Positions 7,354 through 15,130 are shown, numbered from the stretch's first letter. The stretch: 25,504 bases of DNA from JBAZGH01 sp041652935 (GCA_041652935.1 JBAZGH010000010.1:1-25504); one strand, 5' to 3'. Notes: generated from the sequence alone by a model not told the origin. Made by a program: numbers and translations.

Positions 7354-7773
7354 TTATTTTAGCGCGTTTTTTATCCTTTCAGCCGTATCTTCCGCTTCGC
7401 CCGCCATATACGCCGAATCTTTTCCCTTCCAGAGTTCATAACCATCGCCCTTAAATCGCGGCATAATATGCCAGTGGGTATGGAAAACAATCTGTCCGCT
7501 TTCCGCTCCGTTGTTAATTCCGATATTGCAGGCGTGCGCGCCGGTCGCCCCCATTACTGCCTTTGATATTTTTTTAACCGCTACGGCTATATGTTGAACC
7601 AAATCGTCAGGGGTTTCCAAAATACTCTCATAATGCTCTTTCGGCACAACCAAAGCATGCCCCTTATTAATCGGATTGATGTCCAGAAAAACTAGTACTT
7701 TATCGTCTTCATAAATTTTATAGCTTGGCAGTTCGCCTTTTATAATTTTGCAAAAAATACAGTCTTTGTTCAT
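7354..7773 (-). CDS. HIT family nucleotide hydrolase/transferase
   Basis: A 139-residue cytoplasmic HIT protein, the family's usual length. It begins with 'CIFCKIIKGELPSYKIYEDD', including a CxxC that in relatives helps bind zinc, and contains 'FLDINPINKGHALVVPKEH'. The catalytic histidine triad is 'VFHTHWHIMPRFKGDG'. HIT proteins hydrolyse nucleoside phosphoramidates or dinucleotide polyphosphates; the substrate here cannot be told. A housekeeping gene inside a polysaccharide cluster, 11 bp upstream of a glycosyltransferase, is probably just operon packing. The spacer to rdgB contains half of a dispersed palindrome. Confidence 0.93.
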   Translation of the reverse strand: MNKDCIFCKIIKGELPSYKIYEDDKVLVFLDINPINKGHALVVPKEHYESILETPDDLVQHIAVAVKKISKAVMGATGAHACNIGINNGAESGQIVFHTHWHIMPRFKGDGYELWKGKDSAYMAGEAEDTAERIKNALK

Positions 7774-7801
7774 ATTTTGTGATTTTAATATAATTTATCT
7801 C

Positions 7802-7838
7802 CTACAAATTACAAATTTTTTACAAATATACAAATACC
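7802..7838. repeat. Half-copy of the TACAAAT-type palindromic element
   Basis: A run of ACAAAT words (CTACAAATTACAAATTT, then TTACAAATATACAAATACC) matches the left arm and centre of the element at 8451-8528 (shared ATATACAAATAC). No complementary right arm is visible, so this is a decayed or one-armed copy between the HIT gene and rdgB. Confidence 0.55.
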
Positions 7839-7874
7839 TATAAAATAAATTCGTCGCATTTTTTAGAGTGAATT

Positions 7875-8441
7875 TCATAACGTTGGTTTTTTGCGTAAAT
7901 ACTCCCCCAACTCTCTCGCCGCTTTGCCTCGCTGAGAAAATTTATTTTTTTCGTCTATTGTCATTTCTACAATTGCTTTTTCATAACCGTCGGGAATAAA
8001 AATATGGTCATAGGGCATTGCGTCCGCCTCCGGCAGTATTACTTTTTCCGCTATTCTGCCCTGCATTTCACCTGCAAAAATAACCGACTCATTCCCCGGC
8101 TCGCAGTAGCCGATTACAGTTTTAAAACAAGCTTCCCTATCTTTTCCCTCTAACAGTTTTAAAATTCCCGCAAAGCCGATGCCCTGAAAGATAAATTTTG
8201 GCAAAGCGCCCGGGAAATTATTGTAGGCCTTAAAATACAGCCCAGTATCCTCTGTTATAACCGGTTTTTGCAATTGCTCGGCTAAATTTTTAGCGCTTTC
8301 TTTGGCGATTTCCGTCATTTCTTTTTCCTTGTCCTCTGGATAATCCATAACGGCTTGTTCAATTTCTATTCCGTAATCTTTTAAGACTGCTTGTATTTCT
8401 TCAACTTTATGTTTATTGGTTGTAATGAATGTTAATTTCAT
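7875..8441 (-). CDS. rdgB: Non-canonical purine NTP pyrophosphatase (RdgB/HAM1 family)
   Basis: The enzyme hydrolyses dITP, ITP and XTP to monophosphates, keeping deaminated purines out of nucleic acids. The 188-residue cytoplasmic protein shows 'FITTNKHKVEEIQAVL' (the family's TxNxxKxxE start), 'VITEDTGLYFKAYNNFPGAL' (usually ...DDSGL....L...PG), 'MPYDHIFIPDG' and 'EKNKFSQRGKAARELGEYL' (the SHR-type C-terminal motif, here SQR). Length is typical. It lies in the middle of the sugar cluster, flanked on both sides by palindromic repeats, so it may be an inserted or separately expressed unit. I see no convincing promoter of its own. Confidence 0.92.
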   Translation of the reverse strand: MKLTFITTNKHKVEEIQAVLKDYGIEIEQAVMDYPEDKEKEMTEIAKESAKNLAEQLQKPVITEDTGLYFKAYNNFPGALPKFIFQGIGFAGILKLLEGKDREACFKTVIGYCEPGNESVIFAGEMQGRIAEKVILPEADAMPYDHIFIPDGYEKAIVEMTIDEKNKFSQRGKAARELGEYLRKKPTL

Positions 8442-8450
8442 ACATTCCCA

Positions 8451-8528
8451 CTAATTACGAATTAATTACGAATATACAAATACTGTAATGATAGTTTATT
8501 AGTATATTGGTAATTAATTAGTAATTAG
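8451..8528. repeat. 78-nt palindromic element, copy C
   Basis: Arms of 27 nt (8451-8477 and 8502-8528) are complementary with only two mismatches: CTAATTACGAATTAATTACG... opposite ...TAATTAATTAGTAATTAG. A 24-nt centre separates them. Like copies A and B it has a CCCAC word at its left border and an ACGAATATAC core. It fills the gap between rdgB and the rmlC-like gene. Confidence 0.8.
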
Positions 8529-8534
8529 TAGTAA

Positions 8535-8972
8535 CTATTTAATAATATACGGCGACTCTGGATTATCTTCCCATCTTATTTCGTCAATCTCTCCTTGTTT
8601 ATTTTCGCCTTTATATAATTCGTTGGGCAAATTAATGCTTAAGGTGTCTATATCAGAAACACATTTATATCCATGCACCACGCCCGGCGGAACAACAACT
8701 AAAACAGGATTGCTCTCCCCCGCTTTTATAACTTCATGCGCGCCTTGCTTGTCCCATAGGTGTAATTCAAATTCACCTGGCCCGATAAATATAAAGCAGT
8801 CGCTTTGCTCTTTATGTTCGTGTGGTCCGCGAGTAACTCTCGGTTTGGTTATGCTAACGTATGCCATAGCAGGATTATAATCTTTTAACTCGTCATTTCG
8901 CCAAATTTCGCATAGCCAGCCCCGTTCGTCATTATATTTATTTAGTTTTTTAATTATTACGCCGTTGATCAT
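8535..8972 (-). CDS. rmlC: RmlC-like cupin, probable dTDP-4-dehydrorhamnose 3,5-epimerase (short form)
   Basis: RmlC epimerises dTDP-4-keto-6-deoxyglucose at C3 and C5, the third step to dTDP-rhamnose. This 145-residue protein has the family's 'DERGWLCEIWR' opening, 'YVSITKPRVTRGPHEHKEQS' (equivalent to the RG-H active-site block with catalytic His), the 'FIFIGPGEFELHLWD' strand, and 'VVVPPGVVHGYKCVSD' cupin motif. It is about 35-40 residues shorter than the classical enzyme, lacking much of the C-terminal tail. The alternative is a related sugar-nucleotide isomerase of the WxcM/FdtA kind. Since rmlA, rmlB and rmlD are all nearby and no other rmlC is present, the RmlC role is the most economical reading. 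Confidence 0.78.
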   Translation of the reverse strand: MINGVIIKKLNKYNDERGWLCEIWRNDELKDYNPAMAYVSITKPRVTRGPHEHKEQSDCFIFIGPGEFELHLWDKQGAHEVIKAGESNPVLVVVPPGVVHGYKCVSDIDTLSINLPNELYKGENKQGEIDEIRWEDNPESPYIIK

Positions 8973-9020
8973 ATTATTTGTAGTTCTAAGGTTATAAGTT
9001 ATAAGTTTTAGAGTTACAAC

Positions 9021-9203
9021 TTAGAGCTTACGACTGACTAATAACACCATACCACTCGCCAGCCACAAAATCAACACAAAATTTAAGCTAAAATACGCCT
9101 GAACCATGTTCGGCTTTAGCATTTCCATGGCAATAAAAACAATCAACGCCACCAGCAAAACATAAAATATTTCCCTTGTAATTAAATATATTATTTGTGT
9201 CAT
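9021..9203 (-). CDS. Small two-helix membrane protein of unknown function
   Basis: A 60-residue protein that is nearly all hydrophobic, with two likely membrane helices (about residues 10-28 and 38-56) and basic ends (TREI near the N-terminus, SRKL at the C-terminus). It lies between the unknown 464-residue anchored protein and the rmlC-like gene, in the same orientation, and could be a small accessory subunit of the glycan assembly machinery. No family is recognised. Flanking spacers carry short AT-rich repeats (AAGTTATAAGTTATAAG at about 8990-9008; AACTTAA units at 9216-9241). Confidence 0.6.
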   Translation of the reverse strand: MTQIIYLITREIFYVLLVALIVFIAMEMLKPNMVQAYFSLNFVLILWLASGMVLLVSRKL

Positions 9204-9215
9204 ATAAAATTTTAG

Positions 9216-9241
9216 AACTTAAAACTTAAAACTTAAAACTT
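9216..9241. repeat. Short tandem repeat, AACTTAA x 3.7
   Basis: A 7-nt unit repeated perfectly for 26 nt. It encodes the last residues and stop codon (LSFKF*) of the 464-residue protein, so change in unit number would alter that protein's C-terminus. Confidence 0.75.
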
Positions 9242-10613
9242 TTTCAAAAAGCGTTCTGCCTTTTAATTTAATCTCTATATTTCCCAACTCAATAAAATCA
9301 TCAATCTCGTCATCCGCTAAAAGCCCCGGAATTGAAATAATAAATCCATAGGCGCCTTCATAACGGAAAGAATTTTTTAAATCAAATTCAACGGTTTTTG
9401 TTTTCCATAAATCAGTGGAATTATTAGGGGCGTATTTTGTTATGATATAATCTACATTTTCCAAATTTGCGTTTTTGTTTATTTTTTTATAACTCGGGTT
9501 ATATAAAGCTTCCGCAGAAAAGCTGAACAGGCCGTCGCCGGCGATTTCAACGCCATCTTTAGCTAATTTGATATCCGCCGGAGCTGAATTTGTAATTTGC
9601 GAAAATTGTTTGTATGTTTCAGTAATATTCAAAATTTTGTTTCCAATCTTAATTTTCTGCAAGCTATCAGGATTGACTGTGCGGATAAAAATTTCTGAAG
9701 AATCTGTCGTCATGGTTATTAATCCCGGCTCCGGCGTTTTTGCCAATTGAACTTTATTTATAAAAGAAATAATCCGCTGGGTTGATTTTATTTTTTCAGT
9801 AATTATATTATCGGAGGTATTAACGGCTATTTTATAAAATCCGGTCGGTTGGTTTTCCATTGTTAATTCTATGGGACTATTAGCCGAAATGTCCCCTTGC
9901 TTAATCAAATTATTTTTGTAATAAACATCTATACTTCCCGCTTCATTTTTGTCGTTATCCAGTTTTTTAAATTTAAAAATAAAATCTAAATTTCCCCTTT
10001 CAAGATAGGTGTAGAATTGGTAAGCGCCGCGTAATGCCGGAATGCTATCACTTGGAAATGCTTTTGATGACGCTAAATAGTTTCCATAATTTGGAATTTC
10101 ATTTGCGTTTGGTAAATTATAATAATAAGTAGCGATTTTATCCCGCGGAATTTCTTTTATATTATCTAAAAATTTGCTAACATCTTCATATTTTTGCTTC
10201 TTCTGTAATAAATAAATGCCGTTTTCAGACAGGGTGCTCCAATTTAAGTTATCTAAAATTTTATTTTCCAGCGGTTTTAACAAATAATGCTTTTGCGCAT
10301 CCGCTAAAACGCCCAGTTCAATAATGGAATTTTGGTCGCTGGTTTTATAGTTTACGGTTACTTTTGCGCTGTCGAAAGTACGCTGAGTATTTAAGTTAAA
10401 GTAAACGGGGTCGCCTGTTATGATATTTTGGCACTCTCCGCTAGTCCTGTCTGTTGGTTTTAATTTGGAAATAAAAAAGGAATTACCGCACGCATTGCCT
10501 TTATATGTTATTTTTCCAAACGGGACGACAGCTTGATAAATCAAAAATAAAATTATCAGCCCCAGTAAACTGAATAAAAATATGCGCAATTTTAGAATAT
10601 TATTTAATTTCAT
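9219..10613 (-). CDS. Membrane-anchored extracytoplasmic protein of unknown function
   Basis: A 464-residue protein with one N-terminal membrane segment (about residues 9-29, preceded by KLRIF) and a long polar remainder rich in beta-type segments, Asn and Lys, typical of an exported domain. Two cysteines close together after the anchor (NACGN and GECQN, about residues 42 and 60) could form a disulphide. No catalytic motif is recognised. It is flanked by GT4 glycosyltransferases and the small membrane protein in the same orientation, so a role in glycan export or at the cell surface is likely but unproven. Its last codons fall in a 7-nt tandem repeat. Confidence 0.7.
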   Translation of the reverse strand: MKLNNILKLRIFLFSLLGLIILFLIYQAVVPFGKITYKGNACGNSFFISKLKPTDRTSGECQNIITGDPVYFNLNTQRTFDSAKVTVNYKTSDQNSIIELGVLADAQKHYLLKPLENKILDNLNWSTLSENGIYLLQKKQKYEDVSKFLDNIKEIPRDKIATYYYNLPNANEIPNYGNYLASSKAFPSDSIPALRGAYQFYTYLERGNLDFIFKFKKLDNDKNEAGSIDVYYKNNLIKQGDISANSPIELTMENQPTGFYKIAVNTSDNIITEKIKSTQRIISFINKVQLAKTPEPGLITMTTDSSEIFIRTVNPDSLQKIKIGNKILNITETYKQFSQITNSAPADIKLAKDGVEIAGDGLFSFSAEALYNPSYKKINKNANLENVDYIITKYAPNNSTDLWKTKTVEFDLKNSFRYEGAYGFIISIPGLLADDEIDDFIELGNIEIKLKGRTLFEKVLSFKF

Positions 10614-10634
10614 TTGCAGAATTATATATTTTTA

Positions 10635-11822
10635 TTATACCATTTCTTCAAAAGTATCTAAAACCTCCCTGGCGCATTTTTGCCAGTTATATTGGGATGC
10701 TTTTTCCTGCCCGCTTTTTGATAGCTGCATCCGCAATCTGGGATTATTTTCCAGCTGGGCGATGGCCTGCCCCATTTCAGATATATTATACGGGTCTACT
10801 AAAACCGCGGCTCTGCCCATAACTTCCGGCAAAGAAGAGTTGTTACTTACTATGCAGGGGGTGCCACAGGCAGCCGCTTCCAAGGGCGGAAAACCAAACC
10901 CCTCGTAAAAACTGGGATAAATAAACATCTCCGCTAAATTGTAAATACAGGGCTTGTCTTTTTCATTAACGTAATCGGTAAAAATGATATCATCGGCATA
11001 CTCGCTTTTTTTTGCCAGTTCATATATCCCCCGGTATCCCCAGCCCGGATTGCCGGCTATTACCAAGCTTATTTTATTGGATGCTATTTCCGAATCACCC
11101 TCGAAATGGACTAAATCGCTGTGTTGCTGGCCGCGGAAAGCTTTATACGCTTCAATAATTCCCTCAACGTTTTTGCGCGGTTCCAAATTCCCTAAATAAA
11201 GGACGAATCTCTTGGGAAGGCCGTATTTTTTCCGGGCAGCCGCCAAACACTCATCTTGAAAATTAATTTTCCTATATTCTTCGCCGATGCCTGAATAAAT
11301 CGGCTTGATTTTCTTTGGGGGCGTTTTGCATAAATTTTCAATATCTTTTTTTGTGTTGTCTGAAACAGCTATTATTTTATTGAATTTTTTAAGCAATTTT
11401 TTTGTATTAATGTTTTTCTGCCAAAAATTATGCCTGATGGAAAAATAATAAGGGTACCTTAAAAAAGAAAGGTCATGGATGGTTATTATTTTTTTACATT
11501 CCTTGCTGAGTGCTATGAAATTAATATGCGGCATGAACATAATGTCAACGCCGCCTATTTTTTTATCGATTTTGGGCCATTTGAATATTTTAAACAGCAG
11601 ATAATTTAAAATTTTATTGGGATAAGAAAATTTTATAATTTCAACGTTAGGATAATCGAATTTCGGTATTCTGTCGCTGATGTCATGATATGAATTATAA
11701 AAAAGCTTATACTGATGCATTCTATCCTGTTCAAAAATTGCCCGCAATAGATTAAGGGTATATTCTGATACGCCGGAATAATGTTTGTCCATTAAAGTTC
11801 TGATGTCTATTCCTATTCTCAT
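10635..11822 (-). CDS. GT4-family glycosyltransferase
   Basis: A 395-residue retaining glycosyltransferase of the GT-B fold. The N-terminal half has 'GIDIRTLMDKHYSGVSEYT' (acceptor-side glycine loop) and 'KKIITIHDLSFLRYP'. The C-terminal half has 'FVLYLGNLEPRKNVEGIIEA' and the donor-binding 'SFYEGFGFPPLEAAACGTP' with the E-x7-E motif, followed by 'SNNSSLPEVMGRAA'. These are standard GT4 landmarks. The start overlaps the upstream GT4 gene by 4 bp (ATGA), so the two are translationally coupled. An extra stretch of about 19 residues (231-249, containing HSDLVHFEGDSEIAS) sits between the helix after the first donor-side strand and 'ISLVIAGNPGWGY', where relatives have a short turn. It may be an in-frame repeat insertion. 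Sugar specificity is unknown. Confidence 0.9.
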   Translation of the reverse strand: MRIGIDIRTLMDKHYSGVSEYTLNLLRAIFEQDRMHQYKLFYNSYHDISDRIPKFDYPNVEIIKFSYPNKILNYLLFKIFKWPKIDKKIGGVDIMFMPHINFIALSKECKKIITIHDLSFLRYPYYFSIRHNFWQKNINTKKLLKKFNKIIAVSDNTKKDIENLCKTPPKKIKPIYSGIGEEYRKINFQDECLAAARKKYGLPKRFVLYLGNLEPRKNVEGIIEAYKAFRGQQHSDLVHFEGDSEIASNKISLVIAGNPGWGYRGIYELAKKSEYADDIIFTDYVNEKDKPCIYNLAEMFIYPSFYEGFGFPPLEAAACGTPCIVSNNSSLPEVMGRAAVLVDPYNISEMGQAIAQLENNPRLRMQLSKSGQEKASQYNWQKCAREVLDTFEEMV

Positions 11823-12943
11823 ACCTTATTGTCATTCCCGCTTTCGCAGGAATGAAACGCAATATTAATATAATTGTTCATTTCTCTCTTAAATCTATCC
11901 GCATTGAACTGCTCCGCGTGTTGTTTGATAAAAACTGAGTCAAATTCAAATTCTTTTTTATGCAAAAAAATTAAAACAACATCAGCCAGCTCTTCCCATG
12001 TTTGCTCATTAAATAAAATTCCAGTCTTTCCATGAATTACTGTTTCGCTGGCTCCGCCCTTATTAAAAGCTATTACCGGCCGGCCGCTGGCCTGGGCTTC
12101 AACGGCGCTGATGCCGAAATCTTCTTCCTGGGGGTGGATAAAGGCCTGGCATTTTGACATATACTCAGCTTTTTCTCGTTCGCTTATTTTCCCTAAAAAT
12201 TCTATATTTTCTTGCGCCATTTTCTTTAACCTGGGAAAGTCCGGTCCGTCGCCAAATATTTTTAGGGGCAAATTAAGCTTATTGAATGCCTTTATGGCTA
12301 AGTCCAATCTTTTGTGCGGAATAAAGCGCGCGCCGGCTAAAAAGTAATTTTCCGCATTATGGCTGATATAAAAATTACCGGTATTAACGGGCGGATAAAT
12401 AACAATGCTTTCCCTGTTGTAATATTTTTTTATCCTGGACTGGGTTGTTTTTGAGTTGGCAATAAAATAATCCACTCTCTCCGATGCCATTTTATCCCAT
12501 TGGCGTATTCGGGTAATGTATAAGCTGATTATTTTTTTTATCGGATTTGGAAACCGCAACTCCTCAATATATTTATGGGTATAGTGCCATAAATATCTGG
12601 TCGGCGTATGGCAGTAGCAAATATGAGTTGTTTGCGGGCTGGTAATTACGCCCTTGGCGAACGAAGATGCGGAGGAAATGACCAGGTCATAATCCTGCAA
12701 GTTGTGCGATTCAATCGCCATCGGCATAAGGGGCATATACCACTGGTATTTTCTTACGCCGAAAGGAATGTGCTGGATAAAAGAAGCGTTAATTTCTTTA
12801 TTTAATATTAACGGGTCCAAACATTCTTTTTTATAAAGAAGCGTATATAGGGGCGCCCGCGGATACATTTCAAATAAAGATTTAAGAACCCGTTCCGCTC
12901 CTCCCTCCTGGGCTAAATGGTCATGGACTAATGCTAATTTCAT
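11819..12943 (-). CDS. GT4-family glycosyltransferase (mannosyltransferase-like)
   Basis: A 374-residue glycosyltransferase with the N-terminal 'LVHDHLAQEGGAERVLKSLF' loop, 'ICYCHTPTRYLWHYTHKY', 'FLAGARFIPHKRLDLAIKAF' and the donor-binding 'FIHPQEEDFGISAVEAQASG' with E-x7-E. Relatives with this pattern are WbaZ/MtfB-like mannosyltransferases, but the sugar is not certain. The last residues (FHSCESGNDNK) are encoded by a dispersed 'GTCATTCCCGC' palindrome that has supplied the gene's 3' end. A terminator lies upstream (12957-12985), between this gene and the sugar transferase, so it may have some separate expression. Confidence 0.9.
   Translation of the reverse strand: MKLALVHDHLAQEGGAERVLKSLFEMYPRAPLYTLLYKKECLDPLILNKEINASFIQHIPFGVRKYQWYMPLMPMAIESHNLQDYDLVISSASSFAKGVITSPQTTHICYCHTPTRYLWHYTHKYIEELRFPNPIKKIISLYITRIRQWDKMASERVDYFIANSKTTQSRIKKYYNRESIVIYPPVNTGNFYISHNAENYFLAGARFIPHKRLDLAIKAFNKLNLPLKIFGDGPDFPRLKKMAQENIEFLGKISEREKAEYMSKCQAFIHPQEEDFGISAVEAQASGRPVIAFNKGGASETVIHGKTGILFNEQTWEELADVVLIFLHKKEFEFDSVFIKQHAEQFNADRFKREMNNYINIAFHSCESGNDNKV
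11830..11857. repeat. Dispersed palindrome of the 'GTCATTCCCGCTTTCGC' type inside a gene end
   Basis: ATTCC-C-GC and GC-A-GGAAT pair around a TTTC loop. The 'GTCATTCCCGC..GCGGGAATGA' class is a widespread short intergenic palindrome. Here it lies in coding sequence and gives the translation HSCESGNDN, commonly seen when this repeat is read through. Confidence 0.7.
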
Positions 12944-12956
12944 GATAAATGTTATT

Positions 12957-12985
12957 GGATAAAATAAAAGACAAGCCCCCTTGCC
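12957..12985 (-). terminator. Intrinsic terminator after the sugar transferase gene
   Basis: On the minus strand GGCAAG pairs with CTTGTC (one G-T pair) around a GGGG loop, followed by TTTTATTTTAT. It lies between the stop of the sugar transferase (13029) and the start of the GT4 gene (12943). Confidence 0.65.
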
Positions 12986-13028
12986 TATTTTAAATTAGTT
13001 TTGTAAATTTAATTATGCGCAAAAATTT

Positions 13029-14459
13029 TTACTCTGCTTTTCTTCTTCTTAACATTGCTATCGGCGTACGCAAAATAATACTGATATCAAGCAACAGCGA
13101 CCAGTTCTCTATGTAATAAGTGTCTAATTTAACCTCTTCCTCAAAGGTAAGATCGCTGCGCCCGGAAATTTGCGCCAAACCGGTAATTCCCGGCTTTATC
13201 GCTAAAACTTTTTTATGGTGCCTTTCATATCTTGCCACCTCCCGCGGTTGGTGCGGGCGCGGGCCGACCAAGCTCATGCTGCCGAACAATACGTTAAAAA
13301 ATTGCGGAAATTCATCAATGCTCCAGCGGCGGATAAATCTGCCGACTTTTGTCAGGCGGGGGTCGTTCCCTATTTTATAGACCGGGCCCTCTTTCGTATT
13401 CTGATTTTCTATCAGTTCTTTTTCATATTTTAACGCTGTATCATTATTTCCGTACTCTTGACCTACGCAATACTTAATAAGCATTGAACGGAATTTATAA
13501 GTTTTAAAATATCCATCTTTTGAAACCCGCTCATTTTTATAAATTATCGGTCCGTTCGATTCAAATTTTATCAATAAGGCGGTTGCAATTATTATCGGGC
13601 TTAAAATAATAATAAAAAATAAAGATGAAATAATGTCAAAAATTCTTTTGGCAATCCTGCCCCAGCCGTCAAGGGGGGTATTTTTTATCTCCACTATCGG
13701 CACGCCGGCTATCATATTAACATCGGTTTTTAAAATTTTTGTGCCGAGCAGGTCTGCGGCGTATTTAAAGGTTATGTGGTTTTCCTCGCAAAAATTTATA
13801 ATTTTTAAAATTTCCGCCTTGGGAAGATTCGGGTCGATCTGGATTATATCATCAATCTTTTTTAATTCAATCAAGCCCCTTAATTCCTTCTCCGCTTCTT
13901 CGTTAAAGTGCTTATATCTTTTAGCGACTTTATAGCCGAGTGCTTTGTTAAGGCTAAAAATTTTTATCATTTTATCGGTAATCGGCATATCTCCGATGAC
14001 CGCTATATTGTGCGCGCCTACTCCTCTGCTATATAGATGCCGTTGCAGCCACCTAACGGCTATTCTGGCGGCTACCACATATATAATAGCCAGAATCCAG
14101 GCCGCTAAAATAATAAAACGGGAAGAAAATAATTCCCGCCTGAAAAACATCAATATTATAACAGCCATAAAGCCGGTTGAGCAAGCCAGGACAATCCGGT
14201 ATGCTTCATTAACTATTTTTACAAAGCCGTTTATTTTATACAGTCCGGCAAAAGCAAAAATTACCAGCCATAACAGGGAAATATATACGGCAATCGCCGC
14301 ATAATCAGAAAAAGGCAGATTAAAAATAACCGGCCTAATTTCAGCGGTAATTTCAGCGAAGCGGATATGGTAAGCTGAAATTGCCGCCAACATTAACATT
14401 ACGAAGTCAAGCGGAAGCAGCAAGAATGTAAATGATAATTCAAATTTTTTCATATTCAA
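13029..14459 (-). CDS. Polyprenyl glycosylphosphotransferase (initiating sugar transferase)
   Basis: A 476-residue membrane enzyme that would transfer a sugar-1-phosphate from a nucleotide sugar to undecaprenyl phosphate, starting exopolysaccharide or surface glycan assembly. The N-terminal half has about four membrane helices (about residues 10-130) followed by a Rossmann-like domain ('NIAVIGDMPITDKMIKIF'). The C-terminal catalytic domain starts at 'AKRIFDIISSLFFIII' with a membrane hairpin, then shows 'IIYKNERVSKDGYFKTYKFR', 'NDPRLTKVGRFIRRWSIDEF', 'NVLFGSMSLVGPRPHQPREV' and 'KPGITGLAQISGRSDLTFEE'. These are the family's conserved blocks, and the length is typical of the WbaP/WcaJ class. 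It is the first gene of the glycan cluster in the direction of transcription and is followed by its own terminator. Confidence 0.94.
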   Translation of the reverse strand: MNMKKFELSFTFLLLPLDFVMLMLAAISAYHIRFAEITAEIRPVIFNLPFSDYAAIAVYISLLWLVIFAFAGLYKINGFVKIVNEAYRIVLACSTGFMAVIILMFFRRELFSSRFIILAAWILAIIYVVAARIAVRWLQRHLYSRGVGAHNIAVIGDMPITDKMIKIFSLNKALGYKVAKRYKHFNEEAEKELRGLIELKKIDDIIQIDPNLPKAEILKIINFCEENHITFKYAADLLGTKILKTDVNMIAGVPIVEIKNTPLDGWGRIAKRIFDIISSLFFIIILSPIIIATALLIKFESNGPIIYKNERVSKDGYFKTYKFRSMLIKYCVGQEYGNNDTALKYEKELIENQNTKEGPVYKIGNDPRLTKVGRFIRRWSIDEFPQFFNVLFGSMSLVGPRPHQPREVARYERHHKKVLAIKPGITGLAQISGRSDLTFEEEVKLDTYYIENWSLLLDISIILRTPIAMLRRRKAE

Positions 14460-14663
14460 GTTACTTTTTACGTATCTAAATCTACGTCAAACCCTTAATC
14501 CAAATAATCTTTCAGATTAATTTGGACGTACAACTATGCGAATGCCCCAAATATGAAATTCCCATAGTTGCATGAGGATTAAAATAAGTGTAAAGAATTC
14601 GGATTAAGCGATTGACGTCCGCTTAAAATATACAGTTATATTTCTAGTGTAAAACCTACAAAA
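14460..14663. other. Non-coding spacer between rnpB and the sugar transferase gene, with hairpins
   Basis: No gene is visible. It holds an 11-bp hairpin (14500-14510 with 14514-14525, one bulge, CCAAATAATCT opposite AGATTAATTTGG) and the inverted repeat 14531-14570. A weak minus-strand promoter candidate is present: TTTACA (14653-14648) and TATTTT (14630-14625) with a 17-bp spacer. If used, it would give the sugar transferase mRNA a structured 5' leader of about 160 nt. Confidence 0.4.
14531..14570. repeat. Copy 1 of a 20-nt motif within an inverted repeat
   Basis: CAACTATG (14531-14538) and CATAGTTG (14563-14570) are perfect inverted repeats. The left arm overlaps the motif CTATGCGAATGCCCCAAATA (14534-14553), which recurs with one change at 21557-21576. 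It lies about 75-110 bp upstream of the sugar transferase start. Confidence 0.6.
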
Positions 14664-15097
14664 ATCAAGACAATGCGTAAGCCGGATTCTGTTCCTTAAT
14701 TTTTAAGGAGATAGCTATTTATCTAGTCCCGAAATTGCTCTCGGGATCTTGCGAGCTACGTTCCTCCCCCGCTAATTCGGCGGGGAAATTTGCTCTTGCA
14801 TCAGTTAGGGTTTACCATTCTTTGCTGTCGCCAGCAAGAAAAGCATATAGCCTATGTTGTATGGATATCCCAATACAACTTAAACATTATGCGACTTTTC
14901 ACCTTTCGCCCGCCGAATCGGCGGGCTAGTATTGTCTCTGCGGCACTTTCCCTGGGGTTGCCCCCGGTGGGCGTTACCCACTAACCGTTAATGAACCGCC
15001 TATATTGTTTAAGCGAAATATTGCGGGTAGATGTCCGGACTTTCCTCTCTCTTTCACTATTAAGTACTTCAGAGAGCAGCTATCCGATTGTCTTGAT
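14664..15097 (-). ncRNA. rnpB: RNase P RNA, bacterial A-type-like
   Basis: The catalytic RNA of RNase P, which matures tRNA 5' ends. On the minus strand the conserved core GAGGAAAGTCCGGAC (15047-15033) and its distant partner ACAGAATCCGGCTTAC (14692-14677) form the P4 region. The ends form a perfect 11-bp P1 helix: ATCAAGACAAT (from 15097) with ATTGTCTTGAT (to 14664). Between them are the 'GGTAAACCC' and 'GGTGAAAAG' type segments and several GC hairpins, for example GCCCGCC-GATT-GGCGGGC. At about 434 nt it is somewhat longer than the usual 350-400, suggesting extended peripheral helices. A T-run follows P1. All reading frames inside it are fortuitous. Confidence 0.95.
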
Positions 15098-15130
15098 TTT
15101 ACTAGGTTTTAAAGGACTTTTTATGGATAT

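Noticed and set aside
13120..14304. Several + strand frames of 70-119 codons opposite the sugar transferase gene
   Set aside because: They are antisense shadows of a well-conserved coding region with no motif of their own.
14735..14984. Two open frames of 64 codons on the + strand
   Set aside because: They lie inside the RNase P RNA gene on the other strand and are fortuitous.
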